A stretch of 64,000 bases of DNA from Firmicutes bacterium TM09-10. GTDB lineage: Bacteria > Bacillota > Clostridia > Lachnospirales > Lachnospiraceae. Numbering within the stretch: the first letter of the stretch is position 1; the number at the start of each line of letters is the position of its first letter. The stretch is from assembly GCA_003481005.1 (NCBI GenBank), contig QUKC01000003.1, positions 1 through 64,000 on the forward strand. The letters run 5' to 3'. Below are positions 24,547 to 33,785 of the stretch, piece by piece. The notes under the pieces are model-generated. The model worked only from the letters and a program-made list of their open reading frames with translations, made no database searches and had not been told where the DNA came from. Position numbers and translations under genes: made by a program.

Positions 24547-26283
24547 TTATGCCTTAATCAACGACCAGCCTTGGCTCTTAGTCTGGAGCTGTACCATGTG
24601 GGCAAAAATGCCGCCCTTATGCAGCAACTGTGCAGGCGATCCCTGTTCTGCTACTGCTCCATCTTTGAGCACCACAATCTTATCTGCACTGGAAACAGTG
24701 CGCATTCGGTGAGCAATAATGAGAACCGTTTTATCCTTGATAAGTCGTGACAGTGCTTCCTGAATGGCAGTTTCGTTCTCCACATCCAAACTGGCTGTGG
24801 CCTCGTCCAGCAGGATGATAGGCGCATCCTTCAGAAAAGCACGGGCGATGGAAATGCGCTGACGCTCGCCGCCGGAAAGGGCACAGCCGTTCTCACCGAT
24901 GTTGGTGTTCCACTTGTCCGGCAGCTTTTCGGCAAATTCCTCGCAGTTTGCCAGCTTTGCCGCCGCCAGAACCTCCTCGTCGGTGGCCCCCTTGCGCCCA
25001 AGACGGATGTTTTCGAGGATCGTGTTGTCAAACAGGGTCACATCCTGAAAGACGATGGAATACAGGCTCATGAGCTTTTCCGGGTCGATTCGGGAGACCT
25101 CCATGCCGCCCACGGTGATGCTGCCCTTCTGGTAATCCCAGAACCGTGCTGCCAGCCGGGAAACAGTGGTCTTGCCGCCGCCGGAGGGTCCTACCAGTGC
25201 CGTGACCTCCCCCTGCTTTGCGGTAAAGGAAACATCCCGCAGCACCGTCTCGCCGGAGTTGTAGGCAAAGCCCACATGGTCGAACACGATATCACAGCCC
25301 TGATTGGTCAGCTGCTCGTTGCCGGTCTGCAGGGGAGCGTCCAGAATCTCGTTCATCCGCCCCACATTGGTGCGCATGGCGATGACCGCCGCCAGATTCT
25401 GCAACGCGCCCTGCATGGGGTCGTACATCCGTGATGCCGCCATCAGGAACAGAAACAGGGTCAGTACGTCGATGCTGCCCTGCACCAGCAGCACTGAGCC
25501 GGTGAGCGCCACCGATGCAATGCCCAGCTTGAGCACCATACCCGCAGAGGACACAAACAGCGCTGTTGTCAGTTCTGCCACGATGGACTGCTTTTCCACT
25601 GCCCGAATTTTTCCGGAAAGGCCGGACAGATAACGTTGCTCCGCATTGCTGGCTTTCAGGTCGCGGAGGGTCTCGATATACTCCTGAATGCCGTCCGCAC
25701 AGGCCATTTTCGCCGCCATGGTCCTGGCCTGCACCTTGTCCTGCACCCAGTAGCTGCCCACCACGATGGCAACAGATACCGGGATGACCCACAGTGCCGC
25801 CAGTGCCATCCGCCACTCAAAGGCAAACAGGCTCAGGGCAATGAGCACCGTGGAAATGAGGGAACCGAACAGACCGGGGATGAAGTGGGAGCAGTCCTTT
25901 TCCAACACCTCGCAGTCCGCCATGATGGTGCTTGTCAGGTCGGCAAGGTCGCGCTTGCCAAAAAAGGACAGGGGCAGCTTCCGCAGCCGCTCCGCAAGGG
26001 TCAGGCGGCGGGTGCCGCTCTCTTTATAGGTGGTAAAATAGGTGCCGTTGTACTGGAACCATGTGGTCAGTAAAATCAGTGCAAAGCAGGCAACGCACCC
26101 CAGCAGATAGAAGGTGCTTCTCCCGCTCGTGGAACCTGCCAGCAGGTCTTTTACCAGAAGATACAACAGCCCGGCGGGCAGCATGAACGCCATGTTCTGG
26201 AACGCACATGCCAGAACGCCCTTTACAAGCCCCTTTGCGCCCTCCGGGGAACTGGCTGTGGCGTGTTGAATTTTTCCGATCAT
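24547..26283 (-). CDS. ABC transporter, fused membrane and ATPase domains (subunit B)
   Basis: A 578-residue half-transporter with an exporter-type fold: six membrane helices (residues 1-310), then the ATPase domain. Walker A is GPSGGGKTTV, the signature is LSGGERQR and Walker B is IILLDEATASLD, all complete. It starts 3 bases after the partner gene, so the two form a heterodimer. The pair resembles exporter-fold siderophore importers of the YbtPQ/IrtAB kind as much as drug exporters; direction cannot be told from sequence. It is the last gene of the 13-kb operon. A closely similar pair lies at 60,764-64,000. Confidence 0.88.
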   Translation of the reverse strand: MIGKIQHATASSPEGAKGLVKGVLACAFQNMAFMLPAGLLYLLVKDLLAGSTSGRSTFYLLGCVACFALILLTTWFQYNGTYFTTYKESGTRRLTLAERLRKLPLSFFGKRDLADLTSTIMADCEVLEKDCSHFIPGLFGSLISTVLIALSLFAFEWRMALAALWVIPVSVAIVVGSYWVQDKVQARTMAAKMACADGIQEYIETLRDLKASNAEQRYLSGLSGKIRAVEKQSIVAELTTALFVSSAGMVLKLGIASVALTGSVLLVQGSIDVLTLFLFLMAASRMYDPMQGALQNLAAVIAMRTNVGRMNEILDAPLQTGNEQLTNQGCDIVFDHVGFAYNSGETVLRDVSFTAKQGEVTALVGPSGGGKTTVSRLAARFWDYQKGSITVGGMEVSRIDPEKLMSLYSIVFQDVTLFDNTILENIRLGRKGATDEEVLAAAKLANCEEFAEKLPDKWNTNIGENGCALSGGERQRISIARAFLKDAPIILLDEATASLDVENETAIQEALSRLIKDKTVLIIAHRMRTVSSADKIVVLKDGAVAEQGSPAQLLHKGGIFAHMVQLQTKSQGWSLIKA

Positions 26284-26286
26284 TCC

Positions 26287-28056
26287 TTACCCCTCCTTTG
26301 CGACCTTCCACTGCACTGAGGCCTGATACTCCTGCCACATCCGGGCAAACAAGCCATTCTGTGCGCACAGCTCATCCTTTGTACCGGATTCTGCAATTTG
26401 CCCATCCTGCACCACATAGATGCAGTCGGCGTTGGCTACGGTGGACAGGCGGTGTGCGATCATCAGCACCGTTTTGCCCTTGGCAAGCTGCGCAAAAGCC
26501 GCCTGTACTTTTGCTTCATTGTCCGGGTCGGCAAAGGCGGTGGCCTCGTCCAGGATCAGGATGGGCGCATTTTTCAGCATGGCACGGGCAATGACAATGC
26601 GCTGCTGCTCGCCGCCGGAAAGATACACGCCCTTGGTGCCAATGACGGTATGGATGCCCGCCGGAAATTTCTCCACAATATCCATGCACTGTGCAGCTTT
26701 CAGCGCCGCCAGCACCTCTGCTTCGGTGGCCTGCGGTCTGCCCAGACGGACGTTATCCAGAATGCTGCCCTTGAGCAGGCGGCTGTTCTGGAACACAAAG
26801 GAGATGGTATCCATCAGTTCTTCCTTGGGGATATCCCGCACATCCGCTCCGCCCACCCGGACGTTGCCGCTCTGCACATCAAAGAACCGGCAGACAAGGT
26901 TTGCCAGCGTGGATTTTCCGCCGCCGGAGGGGCCTACAAAAGCCATCGTCTGCCCCGGCTGAATCTCCAGCGAAACGCCCTTGATGACCTCGGTTTTTCC
27001 GTCGTAGCTGAAATGCACATCCTGCAGCGTGACGGAAGCATCCTGCGGGTGCTGCGGAACATCCTGCACCTGCATGGGCGCTGCCTCCAGCACCGAGTCG
27101 ATGCGTGCCAGCGCATCCGCCACCACCATCTTGCTCTCGCTCATGTACATCATGCGGGTCAAAGTCAGGGAAATCACCGGCGTAATGATGATATAGAACA
27201 GCAGGTTCAGCAGGAATTCCGGCGTGACACCGTGTGCCGTGAACAGCAGCCCGCCCGCGATCAAAAAGGCGAACACGCCGTTGACGGCGGCGGTGTAGAA
27301 CATCATGGGCAGGCGCAGGTCTTTGGTGTAGGAGATGACCCACTTTTCGTATTCGTCAATGGTGGCCTTGAACTTTTTGAAGGAAAAGACCGACTGCCCG
27401 AAGGTCTTGACCACCGGAATGCCACGGACGTACTCCACCTCCTCATTGGACATAGCCTCCAGTGCGTTGCCGTACTGCCGCATTTTTTCAGCCATGCGCT
27501 TGCCGGTCATGGTTGCCATAATGAGGAAAGCCAGCACCACCGGCGCAAGGCTCAGCAGCCCCAACCTCCAGTCGAACACCAACAACAGCACCAGCAGCCC
27601 CACCGGGGTGGCGATAGCGTTGTACTGGTCTGGCAGCTGGTGGGCCAGATAGGTCTCGGCGGCTCCGGTGCTTTCGTGGATGATCTTGCGCAGCTTGCCG
27701 CTGCCAAAAGTTTCGACAAAGCCCAGCGGCAGCACCGCCAGATGCTCCGACACCGCCAGCCGCAGATTGGTCGCCACCCGGAACGCTGACAAATGGGAGC
27801 ACATCAGCGCCGCAATGTAAATGAGGTAGGACAGCACTGCGAATAGCACTGCCATCCAGCCGTAATGGGGGATGTTCACCGCCTGCGCATAGTCCGGCGC
27901 GGCGTTCAGCACATCCCGCAGGATTTTCCAGATGTATACGAAGGGCACCAGTGCCACCAGCGCACTGACCGCAGACAGCACCCACGAGGCATAGGTAAAA
28001 TATCGGTAGTTCCCGGCATAACCCATCAGCCGGGAAAGATCGGACTGTTTTTTCAC
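26287..28056 (-). CDS. ABC transporter, fused membrane and ATPase domains (subunit A)
   Basis: A 589-residue half-transporter. It has six membrane helices, then Walker A GPSGGGKSTL, signature YLSGGEQQR and Walker B ILILDEATAFAD. The D-loop ends FADPDNE where most have SLDxE, as in the partner subunit of YbtPQ-like pairs. The GTG start (28054-28056) overlaps the TGA of the GNAT gene. It should pair with the 24547-26283 product. The second locus encodes the same kind of subunit at 62,499-64,000, with strong similarity across the whole length. Confidence 0.88.
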   Translation of the reverse strand: MKKQSDLSRLMGYAGNYRYFTYASWVLSAVSALVALVPFVYIWKILRDVLNAAPDYAQAVNIPHYGWMAVLFAVLSYLIYIAALMCSHLSAFRVATNLRLAVSEHLAVLPLGFVETFGSGKLRKIIHESTGAAETYLAHQLPDQYNAIATPVGLLVLLLVFDWRLGLLSLAPVVLAFLIMATMTGKRMAEKMRQYGNALEAMSNEEVEYVRGIPVVKTFGQSVFSFKKFKATIDEYEKWVISYTKDLRLPMMFYTAAVNGVFAFLIAGGLLFTAHGVTPEFLLNLLFYIIITPVISLTLTRMMYMSESKMVVADALARIDSVLEAAPMQVQDVPQHPQDASVTLQDVHFSYDGKTEVIKGVSLEIQPGQTMAFVGPSGGGKSTLANLVCRFFDVQSGNVRVGGADVRDIPKEELMDTISFVFQNSRLLKGSILDNVRLGRPQATEAEVLAALKAAQCMDIVEKFPAGIHTVIGTKGVYLSGGEQQRIVIARAMLKNAPILILDEATAFADPDNEAKVQAAFAQLAKGKTVLMIAHRLSTVANADCIYVVQDGQIAESGTKDELCAQNGLFARMWQEYQASVQWKVAKEG

Positions 28057-28682
28057 GAAAGAACCTCCTTCAAAAGCTCATCGGTCGACTCCGGGTACCT
28101 GATCAGGTCATACAGCTTGCCAAATGCGCCAAGATCATGCGTTTCTGCAAGTTCCATACCCAGATGCACATATTTGTCGCACTTAGATTTTGCATCCGTT
28201 TCCAGAATCACCGGCACACCCAGCCGGTCGCCCTCGGCAAAGGCAATGTCCAGCACCTTGCGCATATAGCCCTGCCCCTGATATTCCTCCCGCACGCAGA
28301 CAAGCCCAACGAAAATATAGGTTTTCTTTTCCTTGTCCATGCGGTCTTTCAGGGAAGCCCCGCCCCGCTTGATGGCAATACCAAATTGCAAAAGGCGCTT
28401 CAGAGTGGAGTTGTGCAGCATTCCGCAGGCGATGGGCCACATCGTCTTGAGTCCCATCTTCTCCTTTGGCAGCTTGTAGGCGATATATCCCTCGCCCCGC
28501 TCGCTGGTGGTGTGCAGAAAGCCGCCCCGCAGCACCCCGCGCACATAAGCGCAGATATAGTTTGCCGTGGCTTCTTTCCCGGAAAAGGCAGCGGACATTC
28601 CTGTTTCCTCTTCATAGTCATAATAGCCGAAGGCATGGCCGATATCACGGATGGATTTCTCGTCTAATGTTGTAACTTTCAT
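28053..28682 (-). CDS. GNAT-family N-acetyltransferase
   Basis: A 209-residue acetyltransferase-like protein. The acetyl-CoA loop is visible as EEYQGQGYMRKVLD (Q-x-x-G-x-G/A pattern), followed by the beta-strand VPVILETDA and the YVHLGMELAE segment. It overlaps the hydrolase gene by 4 bases and the ABC gene by 4 bases. Within this operon it could acetylate an amine of the small molecule handled by the other enzymes or serve self-protection. The target is unknown. Confidence 0.8.
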   Translation of the reverse strand: MKVTTLDEKSIRDIGHAFGYYDYEEETGMSAAFSGKEATANYICAYVRGVLRGGFLHTTSERGEGYIAYKLPKEKMGLKTMWPIACGMLHNSTLKRLLQFGIAIKRGGASLKDRMDKEKKTYIFVGLVCVREEYQGQGYMRKVLDIAFAEGDRLGVPVILETDAKSKCDKYVHLGMELAETHDLGAFGKLYDLIRYPESTDELLKEVLS

Positions 28683-29473
28683 TGTATTTCACTTTCCTGA
28701 TTCTGCTGCGCATCTGCCACTGTCTTACCGTCTGCCAGAAAGTGCTCCATCTCCGACACAAGCAGTGCCGGATGATTGATGATCTCGCCATGGCCGAAAC
28801 CGGGGAAACAGCGGACGATCAGGCTCGGATATGCCGTCCGCAGCCGCTGGATGGCCTTTTTCATGTGCCCTTCTTTTTCTCCGTACCAACAGGCGACCTT
28901 TGCATTGGGCTGTACCAAAAAGTCCGTTCGATAGAGATAAAGTCCTGCCTCCCAAGTGGCCCGGACGGATTCCAAGCTGATATGATCCGGGATACGGCGG
29001 AGCATAGTCTGCATTCCCTGCTCCGTCTGCCCCATAAAGCGCAGCGCCCATGCAGGCATGTACTTTTCGTGTGCCGTTCGATATTGCTTTTGCGGCATGA
29101 CCTTCAAAATCAGTCGATTCAGCACTCCGAAATCCAGATACTCCGGCCCGCTGAGGATCATCCGATCGATCTGAACGGTTGGGGAAGCCTTCAGAAAAAA
29201 AGCCGGTCCGCAGCCCAGCGACTCTGCAAAAAGCAGATCCAACTGTCCGTCAAGCTCTTTTTCAATATAAGCGGCCAACTTGTCCGCCTGATCCCGGGCA
29301 GTCGTGTAGGTCGTTTCACCGGTTCCATCAAAGCCGTCGAAGCTGACGGCATACACGCAAAATTTCCTTTCCAGCAGCGGGATCAAATCCTCAAACTGCT
29401 GCCAGCACATAAGATTTCCGTGCAGCAGCATCATGGTCTTTCCCTCTATATTGCCGAATCGTTTGATTTCCAT
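28679..29473 (-). CDS. Alpha/beta hydrolase
   Basis: A 264-residue alpha/beta hydrolase. MLLHGNLMC gives the oxyanion loop, ESLGCG the nucleophile elbow (variant G-x-S-x-G as E-S-L-G-C), and GFGHGE a likely catalytic His. The start at 29473 is preferred because GGGAGG precedes it; the frame is open 18 bases further. It lies 20 bases after the ATC-hydrolase-family gene and overlaps the GNAT gene by 4. It is one of three alpha/beta hydrolases in the operon; substrate unknown. Confidence 0.78.
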   Translation of the reverse strand: MEIKRFGNIEGKTMMLLHGNLMCWQQFEDLIPLLERKFCVYAVSFDGFDGTGETTYTTARDQADKLAAYIEKELDGQLDLLFAESLGCGPAFFLKASPTVQIDRMILSGPEYLDFGVLNRLILKVMPQKQYRTAHEKYMPAWALRFMGQTEQGMQTMLRRIPDHISLESVRATWEAGLYLYRTDFLVQPNAKVACWYGEKEGHMKKAIQRLRTAYPSLIVRCFPGFGHGEIINHPALLVSEMEHFLADGKTVADAQQNQESEIQ

Positions 29474-29493
29474 ACCAATCTGCCTCCCCACTA

Positions 29494-30096
29494 TTATCTG
29501 ACCTTCATGCAGAAATCGCAGCGGTCATTTCCACGCCCCAGCGTCATGCTTCTCTTCCAGATCAGCTTCGGATGCAGCCCGGTATAGCTGATGTCATCAC
29601 TGTCGCAAAAGCTGCGACACAGCTCCGGGCAACCGTATTCTGTGCAGGTGTCGTGATAGGGACACTTCATCATATCCACACGCCAGACGCCGTTACCGGT
29701 CTGCAGTTCTTTTGGGACAAAGCCCGCCGCCGGGCCGAAAACGCTCCGGGTGGATTTGACGAAAACGCCGGGAACAAGGCGGTAAAGCCCCGGTATGTGC
29801 AGCAGGGCGGCAAGCTGTTTGTGGCTCGTTCTCGCCAGCCGCTCCACATAGCCGTGAACGGTTTGCAGTGCCTCCTCTTTCGGCATGACCCGCCGCAAGG
29901 TCTCGTAGGCCGCAATGCCCGGCAATATCTGCCGCTTGAGGTGGTATTGCTTTTCCTTGCTTGCATCTGCATTTTCAGCCAGCAGCGCACTCAGGCGCAT
30001 ATCGAAAGCGGTGTTCAGTTCCTTTGCCTGCGCGGGAAAGCGCAGTGCCACAGTCTCCCGGAAATCACGGGAAAGATAGGTTTCCTTCCTCTTCAT
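29494..30096 (-). CDS. ATC hydrolase-family protein (paralogue 1)
   Basis: A 200-residue protein of the L-2-amino-thiazoline-4-carboxylate hydrolase family. The C-terminal cysteine-rich block is clear: CPYHDTC, GCPELCRSFCDSDD, a Tyr-Thr-Gly stretch and CDFC at the end. Known members open a thiazoline ring; here this is a family inference only. Two more paralogues, at 30103-30735 and 33785-34486, sit in the same operon. It has no signal peptide and starts 6 bases after the previous paralogue. Confidence 0.75.
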   Translation of the reverse strand: MKRKETYLSRDFRETVALRFPAQAKELNTAFDMRLSALLAENADASKEKQYHLKRQILPGIAAYETLRRVMPKEEALQTVHGYVERLARTSHKQLAALLHIPGLYRLVPGVFVKSTRSVFGPAAGFVPKELQTGNGVWRVDMMKCPYHDTCTEYGCPELCRSFCDSDDISYTGLHPKLIWKRSMTLGRGNDRCDFCMKVR

Positions 30097-30102
30097 CGTC
30101 CG

Positions 30103-30735
30103 TTACCCTTTCTTTTTGTACCCGCAGTCGCAGTAGGGTCCGCCGGAAGCAAGGGTATACTGCCGCACAAAATTTGTCACACCGCCTGCTTCGCTCATGG
30201 TGTAGTCCAGATGGCACAAAGCAGGGGTCAGGTCATACAGCCCCAGCTCCTTCATCAGCACACAGATGCCGCATTTTGTAAAGCGTCCCTCGTAGCCGCT
30301 GCCGTCAGGGTATTCGTAAAACTCCATGTTCCACGAATAGGGGTTGCGGTCGGCGGCTTTCAGGGCGGCAGTGGCTTTCATAGCGGCAATATCCTTTGGG
30401 GTGAACTTGCTTTTTCCGCTTTTGCGGCAGAACCACTGCATGGGCTTTGTCATCATGGATTTTGCATAATACTCCGTCAGCCGCTCCACATCCGGGCGCT
30501 CCGGCATGGAGAGAATAAACGCGCCGAGCATTGCGCAGTTGGCGATGTTCATCTTGAAGCGGTCCGCTTTTTCAAACTCCGGCAGCCTGCGAATGATCTG
30601 CCGGTATTGCGGCTTTGCCTTTTTCGTGATGGCTTTTGCCGTATTCGTACCGTAGCCAAACACCGCTGTCAGCTGGTTTTGAAAGGAACCGGCAAACAGC
30701 ACCCACATTCCAAAGGGCATTCCAGCGTATTTCAT
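30103..30735 (-). CDS. ATC hydrolase-family protein (paralogue 2)
   Basis: About 210 residues, with the C-terminal pattern KCGICVL, PALCHLDY and YCDCGYKKKG that aligns with paralogue 1. The cysteine spacing differs from paralogue 1, so the three proteins may have different substrates or only one may be catalytic. The start at 30735 is chosen because its ATG overlaps the reductase stop (ATGA); a start further upstream would lie inside that gene. Confidence 0.72.
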   Translation of the reverse strand: MKYAGMPFGMWVLFAGSFQNQLTAVFGYGTNTAKAITKKAKPQYRQIIRRLPEFEKADRFKMNIANCAMLGAFILSMPERPDVERLTEYYAKSMMTKPMQWFCRKSGKSKFTPKDIAAMKATAALKAADRNPYSWNMEFYEYPDGSGYEGRFTKCGICVLMKELGLYDLTPALCHLDYTMSEAGGVTNFVRQYTLASGGPYCDCGYKKKG

Positions 30736-31658
30736 TGCAGATACCTCCCGGCTTCCGCTTCCAGTGCCTGCCACACCGGGTAGGCTGCGCCGTTCTCATC
30801 GAAAAATTTCTTGAGATCCCGGTTCAGCGCACTCATTTCATCAATGGCGTTCATGGCGTGGTCGGAGGCGCAGAGCTTGCCCAGCGAGGTGGCACACATC
30901 AGCTTGAAAAAGCGCAGGCAGGTCTTGCGGTATTTCTCCCCTTCAAAGTCTGCATCCTCCTTGGGCAGAATGCTGTGCCCGGCATCTCGGATGGCGCGGT
31001 ATCCCTCGATGTTGGCATCCAGCACACGGTTCAGGTACGCAGTATCTCCCCTGAGCTTTTTCAGGTCGCCGTCTGTCTTATAGCAGGCGAAGGCCGCAGG
31101 CATCACAAACGCGGCATGGCAGAGCAGATAGTCCTCCATGTTCGGCTCGTAAACAACCTTATATTTTGTGCCGTGGAAGATGCGCCCGATCAGTTGTTTA
31201 TTGGAGATTGCACCCGGCAGCTGTCCGATGGTGATCTTTTTCAGGTCGATGGAGACCACCCGGTCAGCCTCCCGATGCCCGGCAGAAAGCGCAAAGGCAA
31301 ACAGGACGTTCTTTTCCGGCAGTGCCGCCGCCAGCGCCCTCGCCTGCACATTGTTCCCCACAAAAACGATGTTCTTCGTCCGGTTCGCCCGCAGCGTATC
31401 CAGAACGGAATCCAGCTGTGTATAGCGCAGGACCACAAAGATCACATCGTACATTGCATCCGGTGCAAGTTCAGTCACCACCGGAATGCGGCTGACCGAA
31501 GTGCAAAACGAAAACTTATCCTTGATTCGCAGGCCGTTCCGCCTGATCTCTGCTGCCCAGTTTCCCCGTGCAAGCAGGGTGACATCCTTTCCGGCGCGCA
31601 GCAGATTTCTTGCCAGATTGCACCCTAAAACACCTGCGCCATATACCAGAATTTTCAT
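30732..31658 (-). CDS. Ketopantoate reductase-like (ApbA/PanE family) oxidoreductase
   Basis: A 308-residue NADP-dependent reductase of the 2-dehydropantoate 2-reductase family. The Rossmann motif GAGVLGCNLA begins at residue 7 and VGNNVQA matches the family's NG/N region. In this operon it is more likely an accessory enzyme reducing a carbonyl or imine (for instance a thiazoline to thiazolidine, as reductases do in some metallophore pathways) than pantothenate biosynthesis. That role is inference. It overlaps the methyltransferase and ATC-family genes by 4 bases each. Confidence 0.82.
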   Translation of the reverse strand: MKILVYGAGVLGCNLARNLLRAGKDVTLLARGNWAAEIRRNGLRIKDKFSFCTSVSRIPVVTELAPDAMYDVIFVVLRYTQLDSVLDTLRANRTKNIVFVGNNVQARALAAALPEKNVLFAFALSAGHREADRVVSIDLKKITIGQLPGAISNKQLIGRIFHGTKYKVVYEPNMEDYLLCHAAFVMPAAFACYKTDGDLKKLRGDTAYLNRVLDANIEGYRAIRDAGHSILPKEDADFEGEKYRKTCLRFFKLMCATSLGKLCASDHAMNAIDEMSALNRDLKKFFDENGAAYPVWQALEAEAGRYLQ

Positions 31659-32506
31659 TGCTTGCCTCCAAATCCGATCTTTACAATCTGCATCTTCATC
31701 ATTCCGTCACCGACCCTGGCGAGAAAACGGAAAAATCCGCTGACGGATGGGTCTTTCAAATCGGTGTAGCCCAGCATATAGCCTCGGCTGGTGACCTGCA
31801 AGCGGCTATCCCACGCACTGATCTCTTGGGGAGCATCCGAAACCGCGAAATATGCTCCCACATCCTTAATTTTCGCCGTCCTGAGCCACGTTTTGGCGAT
31901 CATCTTCACTGCCGTACGGTTGGCAGCATCAAAGACCAGCACTCCGCCGGGGAAAGCGTCCGCCATTCCCTGCACCAGTTCCCGAACCTGCTCCGTCAGG
32001 AAGTAATAGAACACCCCGGAGGCAAAGAACACCGCCCCGCCGGAGGCATCGATCTTGTCAAACCATGCGGGGTCTTTCAGGTCGCAGGGGATGTTTTGCT
32101 CCCGCTCCCCGGCGGGCAGAAGCTGCTGCCGCAAGGCGATCACATCCGGGAAGTCCAGATTGTAGATTTTACAGCTGCCGTTGTCGCAGCTTCTTCCAGT
32201 GCTGTCCAGCCCGCAGCCCAGATTGACCACCGCCGCATTGGGGTGAGATTTCAGATAATCCCGCACCTCAAAAGCAAGGTCATTCTGCCGCATGGCGACC
32301 TCCAGTGAACCGAAACGCTGCATCAGGCCGCGGGAATTTTTCTCCGCCTCTGAAAAATCGTAGTCGATCTCGTCAATCAGGCGAACCGCCGTTTCGTCCC
32401 GGTAAAGGTTCGGATACAGCTCTGTGCACAGCTTCCGGGAATACAGCGGGAGGATCAACGTCTCCTGCACGGTGTTTTTCTCAATTTTGTATTTCATAGG
32501 TATCAC
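31655..32506 (-). CDS. SAM-dependent O-methyltransferase, LCM/PPM family
   Basis: A 283-residue methyltransferase of the leucine carboxyl methyltransferase-like (TcmP) family. VVNLGCGLDSTGRS is the SAM-binding motif I; the NLDFPDVIALRQQLLP stretch (core NLDFPDVIALRQ) and FASGVFYYF follow. GTG at 32506 directly follows the previous stop; ATG at 32497 is the alternative start. A relative sits at 59102-59908 in the second locus. Such enzymes methylate carboxyls or hydroxyls of small molecules. Confidence 0.85.
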   Translation of the reverse strand: MIPMKYKIEKNTVQETLILPLYSRKLCTELYPNLYRDETAVRLIDEIDYDFSEAEKNSRGLMQRFGSLEVAMRQNDLAFEVRDYLKSHPNAAVVNLGCGLDSTGRSCDNGSCKIYNLDFPDVIALRQQLLPAGEREQNIPCDLKDPAWFDKIDASGGAVFFASGVFYYFLTEQVRELVQGMADAFPGGVLVFDAANRTAVKMIAKTWLRTAKIKDVGAYFAVSDAPQEISAWDSRLQVTSRGYMLGYTDLKDPSVSGFFRFLARVGDGMMKMQIVKIGFGGKQ

Positions 32507-33289
32507 TCACTTTCTGATAAATGGCAGTTCCGGCATACAGTCACGCTCGGCGATGTGTGCCAGCATTTCGGCGAACCCCTTTGGATCGCGAATCTGATAT
32601 TGCATGTGATTGTATCCCTCAAACACGGGACAATGGCCGCAGGGGTAGGCTTCCATCACTGCTTGGCGGTATTTGAAATGATCTTCTATACTGCCAAACT
32701 CGAAATAGGTATGTTTTTGCAATTCTTTTGAAAGCGTCGGAAAGGGTTTATCCTCCAGACTGTCCGAAATCTGCCGCCGCAAATTTGTATAGGTCAGATT
32801 TTTCCCTGCGTCTATAAAATACAACTTTATGGAATCGTCGTCACACCACAGTATCTTTTTCAGCGTACCGCCCTTCGACCAATATAGGCTCTTGATGGCA
32901 AAATACAGAAACGGCGTCATGATACGGCGCGTGCCCTTTCCGATTTGGGCGAACTGCCCGCCGTCAAAGAAAGCGTGCTCCACGGGCAGCTTCGTCTGCG
33001 TCAGAAACGCCATGGCAAGGTCTGCACCGATGGAAGAAGCGACCACCATCGCCAGCCGCTCCACGCCCTGTCGATTCAGAAAGTCCTCCACCTGCCGTAT
33101 TTCGTCCAGCTTGCTGACATATTTCTGCCTCTCGCAGTAAACGGTGGAGGTGGGCAAAATGCAGAAATATCGATCCTGCAAATACCTCGCAATCGGTTCG
33201 CTGCTCGCTCCTGTCACACCCATTGCATGAAAGAACAGCACGGCAGGATTCCTCCTGTCGCCATATGTTTGAAACAGCATTTCTATCAC
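32507..33289 (-). CDS. Alpha/beta hydrolase
   Basis: A 260-residue hydrolase: VLFFHAMGVTG is the oxyanion region and VASSIGADLAM the nucleophile elbow (A-S-S-I-G in place of G-x-S-x-G). YNHMQY carries a likely His. Its stop abuts the LCM methyltransferase start and its own start lies 1 base from the small membrane gene. No signal peptide is seen. The weak G in the elbow makes catalytic activity less certain. Confidence 0.72.
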   Translation of the reverse strand: MIEMLFQTYGDRRNPAVLFFHAMGVTGASSEPIARYLQDRYFCILPTSTVYCERQKYVSKLDEIRQVEDFLNRQGVERLAMVVASSIGADLAMAFLTQTKLPVEHAFFDGGQFAQIGKGTRRIMTPFLYFAIKSLYWSKGGTLKKILWCDDDSIKLYFIDAGKNLTYTNLRRQISDSLEDKPFPTLSKELQKHTYFEFGSIEDHFKYRQAVMEAYPCGHCPVFEGYNHMQYQIRDPKGFAEMLAHIAERDCMPELPFIRK

Positions 33290-33290
33290 C

Positions 33291-33785
33291 TCATATTTTC
33301 ATAAAAAGCATCATAATCGCCGCCAGTGCTGCCGAAATGACCGCCATACCAATTGTGCCGAACAGCCACTTTTTGCCCTTATCCTTGGCTGTAATGTAGG
33401 GTTTCAGGTCTTCCGTTCCCGGAATTTCCCATGCGTTCGTATGTCCTACCCAATAGCCGTCAACCCAAAATCGGTCTATGAGATTCATAACGGACAGTAT
33501 GACCAGCAGCTGCCAGAAGCCCTGAACGAAGCCCTTTGCACCGTTGAGCGCATAGACGCAGACCAGCACATAGGCGATGTATCCGGGGACGCAGACAGCT
33601 TTGAAAATCAAATCATTTCGCTTGATTTTCGCGTGTGTTGTAAGTCCCAGCGTTACGCACCGCTCCTGCACCTCCTGGCTGTAAAGATGCACCATGCCCA
33701 CCGCGCCCTTGCGGATACCGATGGCGCAAACCAAAATGAGCAGAACGCCCAGCCCGATGCCTTCCAAAATCACCTGTAAAAGCAT
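33291..33785 (-). CDS. Small integral membrane protein of unknown function
   Basis: A 164-residue protein with about four hydrophobic segments, at the N-terminus (MLLQVILEGIGLGVLLILVC region), near residue 70, near 95 and at the C-terminus (IGMAVISAALAAIMML). I do not recognise the family. The stop of the upstream ATC-family gene overlaps its start by one base and the hydrolase follows 1 base later, so it is part of the operon. Membrane anchoring of the pathway or an accessory transporter role are both possible. Confidence 0.6.
   Translation of the reverse strand: MLLQVILEGIGLGVLLILVCAIGIRKGAVGMVHLYSQEVQERCVTLGLTTHAKIKRNDLIFKAVCVPGYIAYVLVCVYALNGAKGFVQGFWQLLVILSVMNLIDRFWVDGYWVGHTNAWEIPGTEDLKPYITAKDKGKKWLFGTIGMAVISAALAAIMMLFMKI

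Noticed and set aside
26398..27789. 463-codon plus-strand frame opposite the ABC subunit A gene, and similar frames at 29572-30783, 30636-31628 and 47088-48470
   Set aside because: All lie opposite genes with complete motifs; their composition (His, Arg, Gln rich) is that of an antisense frame.
30732..31658. Pantothenate pathway panE
   Set aside because: The family fits but the gene lies in a methyltransferase/ATC operon with no panB, panC or panD nearby, so the symbol was withheld.
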